DNA of 64,000 nucleotides from Xenophilus aerolatus (GTDB taxonomy: Bacteria > Pseudomonadota > Gammaproteobacteria > Burkholderiales > Burkholderiaceae_C): contig QAIB01000006.1 in the NCBI GenBank assembly GCA_030418545.1, forward strand, positions 124,001 through 188,000. The letters run 5' to 3'. A program made the translations under genes and the position numbers. Positions 27,555-37,092 of the stretch are shown piece by piece. Every line of letters starts with the position of its first letter. The stretch's first letter is position 1. The notes beneath the pieces were generated by a model. It was not told where the DNA came from. It saw nothing but the letters and a program-made list of their open reading frames with translations, and ran no database searches.

Positions 27555-28291
27555 CGCGCGTCCTCCGCCTCGGGATTGAGCCCGAACTGCTTTTCAAGCC
27601 AGAAGCAGAGCAGGACGGCGGCACCGATGGCAGCCACGATGTTGAGCTTGAAGGGCAAGGCGAAAGCTGCGACCGCGGTCGCGCAGGCGATGAGCACGGC
27701 CAGCACGCGCAGCGGCGTGGTCGCCATCGAGCAGGTCACGGCCACCAGGCTCAGCACGCCGGCGAAGCCCAGGCCCCATTGGGTCGGGATGAAGTTGGCC
27801 AGCGCGATGCCCAGGAGGCTCATGCCCATCCACACGCACCAGTTGATGGCGTAGCCGCCCGTGAGGTAGGCCTCCTGCGCAGCGCGTTCGGCGGGGTCGT
27901 CGCTGGGCTGCGGGAAGCGCCGCGTGAACAGGGCATAGCTCATGTCGGCCGTGAGGTAGCCGTGCAGGATGCGGCGCCAGCGCGGCATGTGCATGAGGTA
28001 GGGCCGCAGGTGCAGGCTGAAGACGACGAAGCGCAGGTTGACGCAGAAGCCCGTGGCCAGCACCACCCAGGCCGGCGCGCCGGCGATCAGCAGCGGGATG
28101 GCGGCGAGCTGCGAGCTGCCGGCGAAGACCAGCAGCGTCATCGCCACGGACTCGGTCACGCTCATGCCGGCCTTGAGCATGGCCACGCCGGTCATCAGCC
28201 CCCAGGCGCCGATGCCGATGGCGATGGCCGCCATGTCGCGCCACCCCTCGCGGAAGGCCGGATGCCGCCGGATCGCGGGCGACAGGAACAT
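27551..28291 (-). CDS. azlC: AzlC-family branched-chain amino acid exporter subunit
   Basis: A 246-residue inner-membrane protein with AzlC landmarks: FREGWRDMAAIAIGIGAWGL, the LLVFAGSSQLAAIPLL segment (about residues 52-67), CVNLRFVVFSLHLRPYL, and GYLTADMSYALFTRRF. The last three hydrophobic segments are near the C-terminus. The start codon at 28291 touches the fmt stop as TGATG, so translation is coupled to fmt. Exports branched-chain amino acids together with AzlD in characterised systems. Confidence 0.9.
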   Translation of the reverse strand: MFLSPAIRRHPAFREGWRDMAAIAIGIGAWGLMTGVAMLKAGMSVTESVAMTLLVFAGSSQLAAIPLLIAGAPAWVVLATGFCVNLRFVVFSLHLRPYLMHMPRWRRILHGYLTADMSYALFTRRFPQPSDDPAERAAQEAYLTGGYAINWCVWMGMSLLGIALANFIPTQWGLGFAGVLSLVAVTCSMATTPLRVLAVLIACATAVAAFALPFKLNIVAAIGAAVLLCFWLEKQFGLNPEAEDAR

Positions 28292-29256
28292 CAGGCGTCG
28301 GGCAGGCCGAAGACCTGGCCGGGCTTGATGTCGAAACCGCGCAGGAAATCGGCCGCCGGCAGGCGCTTGCCGCCGGGGCGCTGGAGCTCGGTGAGGGTCA
28401 CGGCCGAATCGACGGCAGCCACCACGATGCCGCTTTCGGGCGCTGCGGCCAGGATCGTGCCGGGTGGCGCGCCGGGCGCCGCACCCTCGGCGTGGGCGGC
28501 CCAGAGCTTGACCGTCTCGCCATCGATGTCGCTGCTGGCACCAGGGAAAGGATCGAAAGCGCGGATGCGCCGCACGATGGCGTGGGCCGGCTGCGCCCAG
28601 TCGATGCGCGCCTCGGCCTTCTCGACCTTGTGGGCGTAGGTCACGCCCTCGGCAGGCTGCGGCGTGCGGGTCAGGGTGCCGGACTCGGCCTGGCGCAGCG
28701 CCTGGACGACGAGGCGCCCGCCCATCGCGGCCAGCCGGTCGTGCAGCCGGGCGGTGTTGTCGTCGCCGATGGGGAGCGATTCGGCAAGGAGCATGTCGCC
28801 GGTGTCCAGCCCGGCGTCCATCTGCATGATGGTGACGCCGGTCTGCGCATCACCCGCCTCGATCGCCCGGTGGATGGGCGCCGCACCGCGCCAGCGCGGC
28901 AACAGGCTGGCGTGGATGTTCAGGCACCCCAGGCGAGGGGTGTCCAGCACCCATTGCGGCAGGATGAGGCCGTAAGCGGCAACCACCATCGCATCGGCGT
29001 TGGCGGCTTCCAGCGCGGCCTTCGCCGCTGCGGCGTCCTCGGGGTACTTGCCGTCCAGCCGCAGGCTGCGTGGTTGCGCCACGGGCCAGCCGTGCTCGAG
29101 CGCGTAGGCCTTCACGGGGGAGGCCTGGAGCTTCATGCCACGGCCGGCGGGGCGGTCGGGCTGGGTCAGCACGAGCGCGATCTCGAAGCCCGCCTCGTTC
29201 AGGGCCTGGAGCGCAACGCGTGCGAATTCGGGCGTGCCCGCGAAGACGAGGCGCAC
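28291..29256 (-). CDS. fmt: Methionyl-tRNA formyltransferase
   Basis: Formylates initiator methionyl-tRNA with 10-formyl-tetrahydrofolate. The 321 residues show [16 protein letters not shown] at the N-terminus, [14 protein letters not shown], the catalytic segment [21 protein letters not shown] (Asn, His), and LDTGDML with the conserved Asp. A C-terminal beta-barrel tRNA-binding domain begins near residue 205. The GTG at 29256 is the start because the protein then begins [12 protein letters not shown], as in relatives. def lies two genes upstream, the classic def-fmt association, here separated by a small lipoprotein gene. Confidence 0.96.
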   Translation of the reverse strand: MRLVFAGTPEFARVALQALNEAGFEIALVLTQPDRPAGRGMKLQASPVKAYALEHGWPVAQPRSLRLDGKYPEDAAAAKAALEAANADAMVVAAYGLILPQWVLDTPRLGCLNIHASLLPRWRGAAPIHRAIEAGDAQTGVTIMQMDAGLDTGDMLLAESLPIGDDNTARLHDRLAAMGGRLVVQALRQAESGTLTRTPQPAEGVTYAHKVEKAEARIDWAQPAHAIVRRIRAFDPFPGASSDIDGETVKLWAAHAEGAAPGAPPGTILAAAPESGIVVAAVDSAVTLTELQRPGGKRLPAADFLRGFDIKPGQVFGLPDA

Positions 29257-29258
29257 GC

Positions 29259-29762
29259 TCAGTTCCGGTCGCCGCCGAGGTTGCCGGGCACGAAGCGCAG
29301 GTCGTCGCCCACGTGCCAACGGCGCACCACGCCCTGCGGATCGATGTAGATGTAGAGCAGGCGCGGGCTGTTCGCCTGCAGGTAACGCCACTGCCACACG
29401 TCGCCGTCGAAGGAGCTCACGCGCGTGACCTGCTCGGGCCGGCCGAAGGTGTAGAGCACGTCAGGCACGCGCCACGCGTCGGTGCGGATCGCCTGGGCGA
29501 ACACCGTGTCGTTCATCGCCTGCGTGACCGCGACGACCCGGCCGTCCGCATCCAGATCGACGTCGTTGACCTCGAAGCCGGCCGGCTGGCGCGAGTACTG
29601 GAGCCGCTCGCCGCCGCCCGGCCGGGGGTAGGTCGCGGTGGGCGCGCCCAGTTGCCGCAGCGCATCAGCGCGGGATGTGCCCAGCGGCAGGCGGGCGGGG
29701 TCGCTGGCGCAGCCCGCCAGTCCGATGAGGGCGGCGCCGAGGATCGCGGCGAGGCAGCGCAT
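29259..29762 (-). CDS. SmpA/BamE-like small lipoprotein
   Basis: A 167-residue predicted lipoprotein with signal [18 protein letters not shown] (lipidated Cys18). The mature protein begins with a BamE/SmpA-like pattern in which [20 protein letters not shown] resembles the G-x-s-r-x-d-l-x-x-l-G-x-P turn. Later, [18 protein letters not shown] repeats the theme, so it may hold two such modules, and [19 protein letters not shown] is a beta-rich end. It could be an outer-membrane assembly or envelope protein. It lies two bases upstream of fmt and two bases after def, within the same operon. I do not recognise a named gene. Confidence 0.72.
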   Translation of the reverse strand: MRCLAAILGAALIGLAGCASDPARLPLGTSRADALRQLGAPTATYPRPGGGERLQYSRQPAGFEVNDVDLDADGRVVAVTQAMNDTVFAQAIRTDAWRVPDVLYTFGRPEQVTRVSSFDGDVWQWRYLQANSPRLLYIYIDPQGVVRRWHVGDDLRFVPGNLGGDRN

Positions 29763-29764
29763 CG

Positions 29765-30292
29765 TCACGCCCCGCGGCGCCCGTCGCGCTGCTCCTCGCG
29801 TTGCTGCTTCACGAGCTTGGTCTTGATGCGGTTGCGCTTGAGCGGCGAGAGGTACTCGACGAACACCTTGCCGCGCAGGTGATCCAGCTCGTGCTGGATG
29901 CACACGGCCAGCAGGCCCTCGGCCTCGATCGTGCGGGCGTCGCCGTGCTCGTCGAGCGCCGTCACTTTGACGGCCGTGGAGCGCTCCACGCCGTCGTAGA
30001 TGCCGGGCACCGACAGGCAGCCTTCCTCGTTGATCACCTTCTCGTCGCTGGCCCAGACGATCTCGGGGTTGATCAGCACCACCGGCTGGTTGCGCTCTTC
30101 GGAAATGTCGATGACGACCACCCGCTCGTGCACGTCGATCTGGGTCGCGGCCAGCCCGATGCCGTTGGCCTCGTACATCGTTTCGATCATGTCGGCCACC
30201 AGGGCCTTGATGCGTGCATCCACGCCCTGCACCGGCTTGGCGACCGTGTGCAGGCGGGGATCGGGGTAGCTCAAAATGGTTCGCAGGGCCAT
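29765..30292 (-). CDS. def: Peptide deformylase
   Basis: Removes the N-formyl group from nascent proteins. All three family motifs are present in the 175 residues: GIGLAATQ (about residues 44-51), EGCLSVP (metal-ligand Cys) and HELDHLRG (two metal His and catalytic Glu). ATG 30292 gives the standard [14 protein letters not shown] start. First gene of the minus-strand def-lipoprotein-fmt-azlCD run; the promoter must lie in the 171-base gap shared with the divergent LysM gene, which is AT-richer around 30390-30415. Assignment is secure. Confidence 0.97.
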   Translation of the reverse strand: MALRTILSYPDPRLHTVAKPVQGVDARIKALVADMIETMYEANGIGLAATQIDVHERVVVIDISEERNQPVVLINPEIVWASDEKVINEEGCLSVPGIYDGVERSTAVKVTALDEHGDARTIEAEGLLAVCIQHELDHLRGKVFVEYLSPLKRNRIKTKLVKQQREEQRDGRRGA

Positions 30293-30463
30293 GAATCGGG
30301 GGGAAGTTGTGGCTATTTTCGCCATTTCCGCAACCCCACGCCCCTGCGCGGTGCGATTGACGTTGCCGTACCGGGGGCTTCGGCGCAAAATTCGTTGCAA
30401 ATTGTGAGTATTTGTTCACCTGCCGGGGCGCGTCGATGCTGCGGGGGTGACGACCATCCGTCC

Positions 30464-31798
30464 ATGAAGCAGTCCAGCCTCCGCCTTCGTCCGCGCCCGC
30501 AACCTGCCGCCCTCGCGGGCGCGCTGGCCGCCGCCCTGACCCTGATCGGTGCCGCCGGTGAGGCCCAGGCGCAGACCTACCCCGTCACGCCGCAGCAGCG
30601 CGCGACAGCGCAGCAGGCGGCCGCGCAGGGCGTGCCGCTGTCCGAACTGGCGCCCAACGCGCCCGACGAATACACCGTGCGCCGCGGCGACACGCTGTGG
30701 GCCATCTCCCGCATGTACCTGAGGAGCCCCTGGCGCTGGCCCGAGCTGTGGGGCATGAACATGGGCGAGATCGCCAACCCGCACCGCATCTACCCGGGGC
30801 AGGTGCTGTACCTGGACAAGAGTGGCGGCCGCGCCCGCCTGTCGCTGCGCCGCGGTGGCGGTTTCTCCAGTGATGGCGGCACGATCAAGCTGTCGCCGCG
30901 CACCCGCTTCGACTCGGCGACGGACCTGGCGCTGCCGACCCTGAACCCCAGCCTGATCGAGCCCTTCCTCACCGAGCCTGAAGTGGTCGACGAGGAAAGC
31001 ACGATCACCCAGGCCCCGCGCATCGTCGCCGGCAACGACAGCCGCGTGATGATGACCCGCGGCGACCGCCTCTACGCCCGCGGCGGCCCCGACGCCCCGT
31101 TGGTCGAGACGCCCGGCCCGCTCAAGACCTACCGCGTGTTCCGCGGCGCCACGGCGCTCAAGGACCCGGTCACCGGCGAGATCCTGGGTTACGAAGCCCA
31201 GTACCTGGGCAAGGTGCAACTGCAGCGCGGCGAAAGCTCCGAGGTCACCAGCCCGCAGGCTGCGAGCGCGGCGGCACCCGCTGCCACCGGTGCGCAACTG
31301 AGCGTCTGCGGCGAATGCACGGCGCCAGCGCCCGTCGTCGAAACGACCGCCGGCGCGCCACTGCCGGCGGGCACGACCGCCGTGCCCGCCACGCTCGACG
31401 TGGTCGCCGCGCGCGAGGAGATCAGGGCCGGCGACCGCCTGCTGCCCGAACCGCCGCGCAAGCTAGTCAGCTACGTCCCCCGTGCACCGCGACAGGTCAT
31501 CACCGACGGCCGCATCGTGTCGATCTACGGCAGCGCCGTGAGCTTCGCGGGCCAGAACCAGGTGGTGTCGATCAACAAGGGCGAGCGCGACGGCATCGAA
31601 AGCGGCCACGTGCTCGCCATCCTGAAGAACGGCGAAACCATCGTCGACCGCACCGGCGGCGGCAAGGAAACGCTGAAGCTGCCCAACGAGCGCATCGGCC
31701 TGCTGATGGTGTTCCGCACCTTCACCAAGGTCTCGTACGCGCTGGTGCTCGAGATCACCGACACGCCGCGCGCCGGCGACCTGCTGGCCAACCCCTGA
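30464..31798 (+). CDS. LysM-domain exported protein
   Basis: A 444-residue secreted protein. The signal peptide ends AQAQ near residue 37. One LysM domain (about residues 68-118) reads DEYTVRRGDTLWAISRMYL ... HRIYPGQVLYLD and should bind peptidoglycan. The rest is beta-rich; the segment with VSINKGERDGIESGHVLAIL and FTKVSYALVLEITDTPRAGD resembles a barrel-type C-terminal domain seen in this group of proteins next to dprA. An Ala/Pro-rich low-complexity linker lies near residues 260-310. Genes of this type sit between def and dprA in many betaproteobacteria, but their role is not established; a cell-wall anchoring or DNA-uptake function is only suggested by the neighbour dprA. Confidence 0.82.
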   Translation: MKQSSLRLRPRPQPAALAGALAAALTLIGAAGEAQAQTYPVTPQQRATAQQAAAQGVPLSELAPNAPDEYTVRRGDTLWAISRMYLRSPWRWPELWGMNMGEIANPHRIYPGQVLYLDKSGGRARLSLRRGGGFSSDGGTIKLSPRTRFDSATDLALPTLNPSLIEPFLTEPEVVDEESTITQAPRIVAGNDSRVMMTRGDRLYARGGPDAPLVETPGPLKTYRVFRGATALKDPVTGEILGYEAQYLGKVQLQRGESSEVTSPQAASAAAPAATGAQLSVCGECTAPAPVVETTAGAPLPAGTTAVPATLDVVAAREEIRAGDRLLPEPPRKLVSYVPRAPRQVITDGRIVSIYGSAVSFAGQNQVVSINKGERDGIESGHVLAILKNGETIVDRTGGGKETLKLPNERIGLLMVFRTFTKVSYALVLEITDTPRAGDLLANP

Positions 31799-31817
31799 GC
31801 CTCGGGGTCCTGCGGCG

Positions 31818-32960
31818 GTGGAACGGGACGAGCTCGCCGGCTGGCTGCGGCTCTCCCTGACGCCGGGCATCGGCGACGGCACGGCGCGCCGCTTGCTGGC
31901 GGCTTTCGGCCTGCCCGATGCCGTCTTCGGCCAGTCGCAGGCCGCGCTGGAGCAGGTCTGCAGCGCCGCGCAGGCGAAGGCCCTGACCACCGTCCCACCC
32001 GACTTCGAAGACGCGCTCGGTCGCACCCGGCAATGGTTGCGTGAAGCCGAGGGCACACGGGTGGCGCGTGCCATCGTGACTCTGGGCGACGCTGCCTACC
32101 CGGCCGACCTGCTGCAGACGGCCGACCCACCGCTCATGCTGTACGTCATGGGCAGGCCGCACCATGCACTCGCCCGCCTGGCCGAGCAGGCCATCGCGAT
32201 CGTCGGCAGCCGCAACCCCACGCCCCAGGGCGCCATCGATGCGCGCCTGTTCGGGCGCACCCTCGCGGCCAGCGGCCTCACGGTCGTCTCGGGCCTGGCG
32301 CTGGGGGTGGACGGTGCCGCGCACGATGGCGCGCTGGAAGGCGCAGCGCCGGAGATGGACCTCGCCACCGTGGCCGTGGTGGGCACCGGGCTGGACCGCG
32401 TGTACCCCGCGCGCCATCGCGAGCTGGCGCACCGCATCGCGCAGCGCGGGCTGATCGTCAGCGAGTTCCCGCTCGGCACGCCGCCGCTGAACCAGAACTT
32501 TCCCAAGCGCAACCGGTTGATCGCGGCCCTGTCCCGAGGCACGCTGGTGGTCGAGGCAGCCCTGGCCTCGGGCTCGCTCATCACCGCGCGGCTGGCGGTG
32601 GAACAGGGCAAGGAGGTGTTCGCCATTCCGGGCTCGATCCACTCGCCGCAGTCGCGGGGCTGCCATGCGCTGATCCGCCAGGGTGCGAAGCTGGTCGAGT
32701 CGGTGCAGGACGTCTTCGAGGAACTGCAGCCCGGTGCCGCGCTGCACGACGGCGCCCCCGCCGCCGGCACGGACGAAGAAGACGCCGAACCGCATGGCCT
32801 GCTCGCGCAGATGGGCCACGACCCGGTGAGCCTCGATGCGCTCGGCGCCCGCACGGGCCAGAGTGCCGCCGACCTGCAGGTCGCCCTGCTCGAACTCGAG
32901 CTCGACGGCCAGGTCGCACGCCTGCCCGGCGGCCTGTTCCAGCGCACGGCGCGCGGCTGA
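31818..32960 (+). CDS. dprA: DNA-processing protein A
   Basis: Loads RecA on incoming single-stranded DNA during natural transformation. The 380 residues contain an N-terminal SAM-like domain (LTPGIGDGTARRLLAAFG), the Rossmann core with AIVGSRNPTPQG and SGLALGVDGAAHDGAL, EFPLGTPP, FPKRNRLIAALSRG, EAALASGSLITA and GSIHSPQSRGCHALI. A C-terminal winged-helix tail follows with LLAQMGHDPVSLDALGART. The start is the GTG at 31818, giving VERDELAGWLRLSL. Together with the type IV pilus minor pilins at 50-56 kb, it suggests at least part of a competence system. Smg follows on the same strand. Confidence 0.95.
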   Translation: MERDELAGWLRLSLTPGIGDGTARRLLAAFGLPDAVFGQSQAALEQVCSAAQAKALTTVPPDFEDALGRTRQWLREAEGTRVARAIVTLGDAAYPADLLQTADPPLMLYVMGRPHHALARLAEQAIAIVGSRNPTPQGAIDARLFGRTLAASGLTVVSGLALGVDGAAHDGALEGAAPEMDLATVAVVGTGLDRVYPARHRELAHRIAQRGLIVSEFPLGTPPLNQNFPKRNRLIAALSRGTLVVEAALASGSLITARLAVEQGKEVFAIPGSIHSPQSRGCHALIRQGAKLVESVQDVFEELQPGAALHDGAPAAGTDEEDAEPHGLLAQMGHDPVSLDALGARTGQSAADLQVALLELELDGQVARLPGGLFQRTARG

Positions 32961-32970
32961 AGGGCCGATC

Positions 32971-32988
32971 CGTGGCGCATGCGCCACG
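32971..32988. repeat. Perfect 18-base palindrome between dprA and smg
   Basis: CGTGGCGCATGCGCCACG is a perfect palindrome 11 bases past the dprA stop. No T-run follows, so it may be a weak transcription barrier or a binding site. A TATATT -10-like hexamer (33016-33021) lies just before the smg start without a good -35. Confidence 0.4.
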
Positions 32989-33026
32989 TTCGCGTGCGCC
33001 TTCACCGTGCTGGGCTATATTGGGTC

Positions 33027-33542
33027 ATGTTCGAAGTACTCGTCTTCGTCTACGAAAACTACTGGCGTGGTGACGCATGCCCCGAACCGCAACTGCTGGG
33101 CCGCAAGCTCAGCGCCAACGGATTCGATGCCGACGAGATCCGCGAAGCGCTTCAGTGGCTCGACGGCCTGAGCTTCGCGACGCAGGGCCTGCAGTGGACG
33201 CGCCACGAGGACGACCGCAGCGCCACGGTCACGCTGCAGATGGCCGAGGACGATGACTTCGTCCCTTCGCCGGACACGATGCGTGTGTATTCCGCAGCCG
33301 AACAGGCACACCTGGGCGCCGAGTGCCTGGGCTTCATCAGCTTTCTCGAATCGGCCGGCCTGCTGCCGGCGCGGCTGCGCGAAATCGTCATCGACCGTGC
33401 CATGGCAGCGCCCGGCGACCCGGTGGCGCTCGACGAACTGAAGATCATCGTGCTGATGGTGCACTGGAGCACCGGCATCGAGCCCGATGCGCTGATGCTC
33501 GACGAACTCTGCGACGACACGCGCGACCGCGTGGCGCATTGA
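33027..33542 (+). CDS. smg: Smg family protein (DUF494)
   Basis: A 171-residue acidic, helical protein: MFEVLVFVYENYWR, a central ADEIREALQWLDGL segment and the C-terminal LDELKIIVLMVHWS block that mark the Smg/DUF494 family. Smg genes lie beside dprA in many gamma- and betaproteobacteria, as here; the biochemical role is not known. ATG 33027 gives the family N-terminus. Its stop is 15 bases from the convergent DUF1631 gene, leaving no room for a classic terminator. Confidence 0.92.
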   Translation: MFEVLVFVYENYWRGDACPEPQLLGRKLSANGFDADEIREALQWLDGLSFATQGLQWTRHEDDRSATVTLQMAEDDDFVPSPDTMRVYSAAEQAHLGAECLGFISFLESAGLLPARLREIVIDRAMAAPGDPVALDELKIIVLMVHWSTGIEPDALMLDELCDDTRDRVAH

Positions 33543-33557
33543 GCACCAGGCCCACCT

Positions 33558-35990
33558 TCAGTTGAGCAGGCGCTCCGGGTTGGCGTCGAGCTTGGCCAGG
33601 GCCTCCCGCGTGGCGCGCGCGGTCAGCGTCTCCTCCTCGGCAGGCACCAGCAGGCCAGCCTGCAGATAGGACGCCAGCCGCCCCGCCTGGATGAGGAACT
33701 TGCGGCCGTCGGCGGCGGCGAACAGGTGCAGGTGCTTGCGCTCGCTGCGCCAGACGAACTGGACCTGGCTCGCCCGGCCGTTGTGGTCCAGCATGAACCA
33801 GTTGCCCACCTGCAACTCGTGCGCCCAGGTGAGCATGTCCTCGGTGACCTTGGTGCCGGTGTTGGGCACCACCTCGATCGACGCGGCGTCCACGCCCAGC
33901 AGCAGTTCGATGCTGGCGGCGTCCATCGGCATCTCGGTGCCGCCCTCCTCGTCGCCCACGAAGTCCTCGAGGTTCGTGAGGCGCGACGCCATTGCCTCGA
34001 TCTGCGCCGGCGAGATGGTCGCCGTCTTCGACATGAACGCATCCGACAGCGTCTTGCCGATCGTCTTGATGTGCTCTTCCTGCGGCGCGCCCGTCACGCC
34101 CAGCAGTTCCATGCCCTGGCGCAGGCGCTGCAGCAGCTTGGGCAGTTCCTGGATCACGCGCGCGCGGTCGGTCCGGTTGGGCTTGGCGCTCGCGGCCCAC
34201 ACCAGCTCGGAGGCCACGCGCTTGAGCATCACGGTCTGCTCGTCCTGCCCGCCGTACTTCAGCGCGGCCAGCGCCAGCACCTCGGCCCAGACCTTGAACA
34301 GGAACTCGCGGATCTCCTCGCGCACCGGCATGTCGTTGAGCATCTTGCGCAGCTCGATGGTGTACTGGATCGCCATCGTCTCCTTCTGCTCGACCTGCTG
34401 CGCCACGCTCATGAGCTTCTTGGTGGCATCGCCCTGCGTCAGGTACTTGTTCAGGAAGGCCACGAACTCGTCGTACACCAGCTTGAACACGCGCTGCCCG
34501 GTCTCGGGGTACTGCTCGATGACCTGGACCACCCGACGAATCTCGTTCTCGAGCGCGCTGCCGGAGATGGCGGCGGCGTCGAAGCCCATCACGACCGAGC
34601 CCATGCGGTCGATCAGCATGCGCGCCGGATGCTGCAGCGTGCCGAAGAACTCGGGCTCGGCGATCGCCACGCGCAGCACCGGCATCTGCAGGCGGGCGAA
34701 CCACACGCGCGCCGAGAAGGGAATGCGCTCCTCGGCCAGGATGGCCTGGAACATCAGGGCGACGATCTCGACGGTGGCCTTGTCGGCGGTGGTCGGCGCC
34801 TGGCGCTTGAGCTCGTTCGACCGGCGCCGCAGCTCTGCCGCGCTGCGCTGCACCGCCATCGCACCACCGTCGCCGCCCACGTCCGCACCCACCACGTAGG
34901 CGGAACTGCCGACCTGGTAGGCGGCGCCCGCGTCGGCGATGGCCGCGATGAACGCCGGAGAGCCGCCCGGCACGGGGACGCCGCCGGATCCCGGTGGACC
35001 TCCGAGCGGCGCGCCTGCCGGCACGCCGCCGGTGACGGCGCCGACGAAGCGGCGCAGGCTCACGAGCACGCCCTGGGCACGCTGGCGCGCGGCCAGGAAG
35101 GGCGACATGCCGGTGGCAACCAGCGTGTCCTGGCCCAGGCTTCCCGGCGCGCCGAGCGGCCCTGACGGCCGCACGCCGATCGCGGCCGGGGCAAAGCCCG
35201 CCATGCCCGGCGGAATGCCGGGGGCGCTGCCGCCCGCGCCCTGCCAGGACGCGGCCTGCGGCTGCGACGCCATCGGCGTGGGATAGCCCGCGCCCAACGG
35301 TGCCGGCCCCGACGGGCCCGTCCCGCCGGCTGGCTTGCGCACCAGTCGCTTGAGATCGATCTCGGGCATCACGCCCTTGGAGATCAGGAAGGCATTCGCT
35401 TCCTTGTAGGCCTTGACGGCCGCTTCGCCCAGCTGCGCGTGCAGCAGGCCCTGCACCTGGGTCCAGAGCTGGCGGCTCATGCCCGCTGCAAGCCACTGGT
35501 CGACCAGGAGCTTGGCCAGGAACTCGGGCTTGAGCACATCGCCCGCACGCAGCTCGTCGCTGCCTTCGAGGTACTGGATGCGCAGGCGCAGGTCGTTGAG
35601 CTCGAAGTTGGCCTTGTCCTGGATCGCCAGCGCGAGGCGCGAGGACAGGATGTTGTTCTCCACCACCTCGTCCCCGACCAGCTCGAGGCGCAGCGAGTTG
35701 CCGCCGCTGGAGGGCCCCTCCGAGGCCACACCGGCCGTGGTGCCCAGCGCCTTGCGCCATTGCGCGCGCGACAGCGACACCCAGTTCGACTCCGCGCCGC
35801 GGTAGGCGACCAGGTTGTCGCGGCTCTCCTGCATCGTGCGCGCCGTGCCGGTTTCGTCGGCCAGCGACACCAGACGCTCCCGCACGGCCTGCGCGGCGCT
35901 GCCGATCGCGGCGTCGGTCGCCTGCACGAAGCGCTCTCGCGTCTCGCGGGCGAGCTGCAGGCCGAATTCGGACGCGGACGCGGTGCTCAT
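33558..35990 (-). CDS. DUF1631 family protein
   Basis: The product has 810 residues and no signal peptide. It has the spread of helices typical of DUF1631 proteins: ADETGTARTMQESRDNL near the start, LRLRIQYLEGSDELRAGDVL, and a long Pro/Gly/Ala-rich linker (about residues 215-345). The conserved core follows with FQAILAEERIPFSARVWFARLQMPVLRVAI, VYDEFVAFLNKYLTQGD and the C-terminal PilZ-like barrel WFMLDHNGRASQVQFVWRSERKHLHLF. The last segment resembles a c-di-GMP or PilZ fold without its RxxxR, so a direct ligand cannot be claimed. It stands alone between smg and the secDF terminator. Function unknown. Confidence 0.78.
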   Translation of the reverse strand: MSTASASEFGLQLARETRERFVQATDAAIGSAAQAVRERLVSLADETGTARTMQESRDNLVAYRGAESNWVSLSRAQWRKALGTTAGVASEGPSSGGNSLRLELVGDEVVENNILSSRLALAIQDKANFELNDLRLRIQYLEGSDELRAGDVLKPEFLAKLLVDQWLAAGMSRQLWTQVQGLLHAQLGEAAVKAYKEANAFLISKGVMPEIDLKRLVRKPAGGTGPSGPAPLGAGYPTPMASQPQAASWQGAGGSAPGIPPGMAGFAPAAIGVRPSGPLGAPGSLGQDTLVATGMSPFLAARQRAQGVLVSLRRFVGAVTGGVPAGAPLGGPPGSGGVPVPGGSPAFIAAIADAGAAYQVGSSAYVVGADVGGDGGAMAVQRSAAELRRRSNELKRQAPTTADKATVEIVALMFQAILAEERIPFSARVWFARLQMPVLRVAIAEPEFFGTLQHPARMLIDRMGSVVMGFDAAAISGSALENEIRRVVQVIEQYPETGQRVFKLVYDEFVAFLNKYLTQGDATKKLMSVAQQVEQKETMAIQYTIELRKMLNDMPVREEIREFLFKVWAEVLALAALKYGGQDEQTVMLKRVASELVWAASAKPNRTDRARVIQELPKLLQRLRQGMELLGVTGAPQEEHIKTIGKTLSDAFMSKTATISPAQIEAMASRLTNLEDFVGDEEGGTEMPMDAASIELLLGVDAASIEVVPNTGTKVTEDMLTWAHELQVGNWFMLDHNGRASQVQFVWRSERKHLHLFAAADGRKFLIQAGRLASYLQAGLLVPAEEETLTARATREALAKLDANPERLLN

Positions 35991-36088
35991 GAGGATTGTG
36001 TCGGTGTGGGAGAAAATGTTACAGCACCACAGCGTGCCGCGCGCGGCATTCAGGCGCAAGCGCCTCAACCCGGAGGCCGCACGCGAAA

Positions 36089-36110
36089 AGGCCCGGCAAA
36101 TGCCGGGCCT
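36089..36110 (-). terminator. Rho-independent terminator of yajC-secD-secF
   Basis: A perfect nine-base stem AGGCCCGGC-ATTT-GCCGGGCCT, read on the minus strand and followed by TTTTC, lies 19 bases after the secF stop. Confidence 0.88.
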
Positions 36111-36128
36111 GCTGCATCGTATCGGTCC

Positions 36129-37082
36129 TCAGACCACCGCCCCGGAATTCGGGTCGTTGGGGTCATCCTTCTTGTGGACGGGGCCCTTCACCAGGTCCTC
36201 GCGCTTGACGCCCAGCCACATCGCGATGGCTGCCGCCACGAAGCACGACGAGTAGATGCCGAAGCAGATGCCGATGGTCAGCGCCAGCGCGAAGTAGTGC
36301 AGCGTCGGTCCGCCGAAGAAGAACATCGACAGCACCACGAGCTGCGTGGAGCCGTGCGTGATGATGGTCCGGCTGATGGTGCCCGTGATGGCGCTGTCGA
36401 TGATCTCGACGGTCGTCATCTTGCGGTAGCGCCGGAAGTTCTCGCGGATCCGGTCGAAGATCACCACCGACTCGTTCACCGAGTAGCCCAGCACGGCCAG
36501 CACCGCCGCCAGCACCGCCAGCGAGAACTCCCACTGGAAGAAGGCGAAGAAGCCCAGGATGATCACCACGTCGTGCAGGTTGGCCAGCACGGTCGACAGC
36601 GCGAACTTCCATTCGAAGCGGAAGGCCAGGTAGATCATGATGCCGACCACCACCATCGCCAGCGCCTTCAGGCCGTTGGTGGTGAGTTCCTCGCCCACCT
36701 GCGGGCCGACGAACTCGTTGCCGCGCAGCGTCGCGGTGGTGTCGGCGGCCTTGAGTGCGTCCATCACCTGGGCGCTCTGCTGGGCCGAGGTCTGGCCCTT
36801 CTGCACCGGCAGGCGGATCTGCACGTCGCGCGACGAGCCGTAGTTCTGCACCAGCACGTCGGCATAGCCGAGCTTGCTGATCGTCTCGCGGACCTTGCCC
36901 ACGTCGACCGGCTGTTCGTAGGCGACTTCCATCACCGTGCCGCCGGTGAATTCCACCGACAGGTGCAGCCCGCGGTGGAAGATGAAGAACACCGCCAGCG
37001 CGAAGGTGAGGATCGAGATCGCGTTCAGCACCAGCGCATGGCGCATGAACGGGATGGTCTTGTGGATGCGGAAAAACTCCAT
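36129..37082 (-). CDS. secF: Protein translocase subunit SecF
   Basis: An inner-membrane component of the SecDF proton-driven motor that pulls exported proteins through SecYEG. 317 residues, six membrane segments. The first periplasmic domain carries LSVEFTGGTVMEVAY, then the RND core with VVVGIMIYLAFRFEWKFAL, SVNESVVIFDRIREN (the conserved D-R motif) and TIITHGSTQLVVLSMFFFGG. Ten bases separate it from secD, and a strong terminator follows. Confidence 0.97.
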   Translation of the reverse strand: MEFFRIHKTIPFMRHALVLNAISILTFALAVFFIFHRGLHLSVEFTGGTVMEVAYEQPVDVGKVRETISKLGYADVLVQNYGSSRDVQIRLPVQKGQTSAQQSAQVMDALKAADTTATLRGNEFVGPQVGEELTTNGLKALAMVVVGIMIYLAFRFEWKFALSTVLANLHDVVIILGFFAFFQWEFSLAVLAAVLAVLGYSVNESVVIFDRIRENFRRYRKMTTVEIIDSAITGTISRTIITHGSTQLVVLSMFFFGGPTLHYFALALTIGICFGIYSSCFVAAAIAMWLGVKREDLVKGPVHKKDDPNDPNSGAVV

Positions 37083-37092
37083 CGCGGGCTCC

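Noticed and set aside
30395-30420. TGTGAGTATTTGTTCACC as a CRP site between def and the LysM gene
   Set aside because: The two half-sites are eight bases apart instead of six, so it does not fit a CRP dimer.
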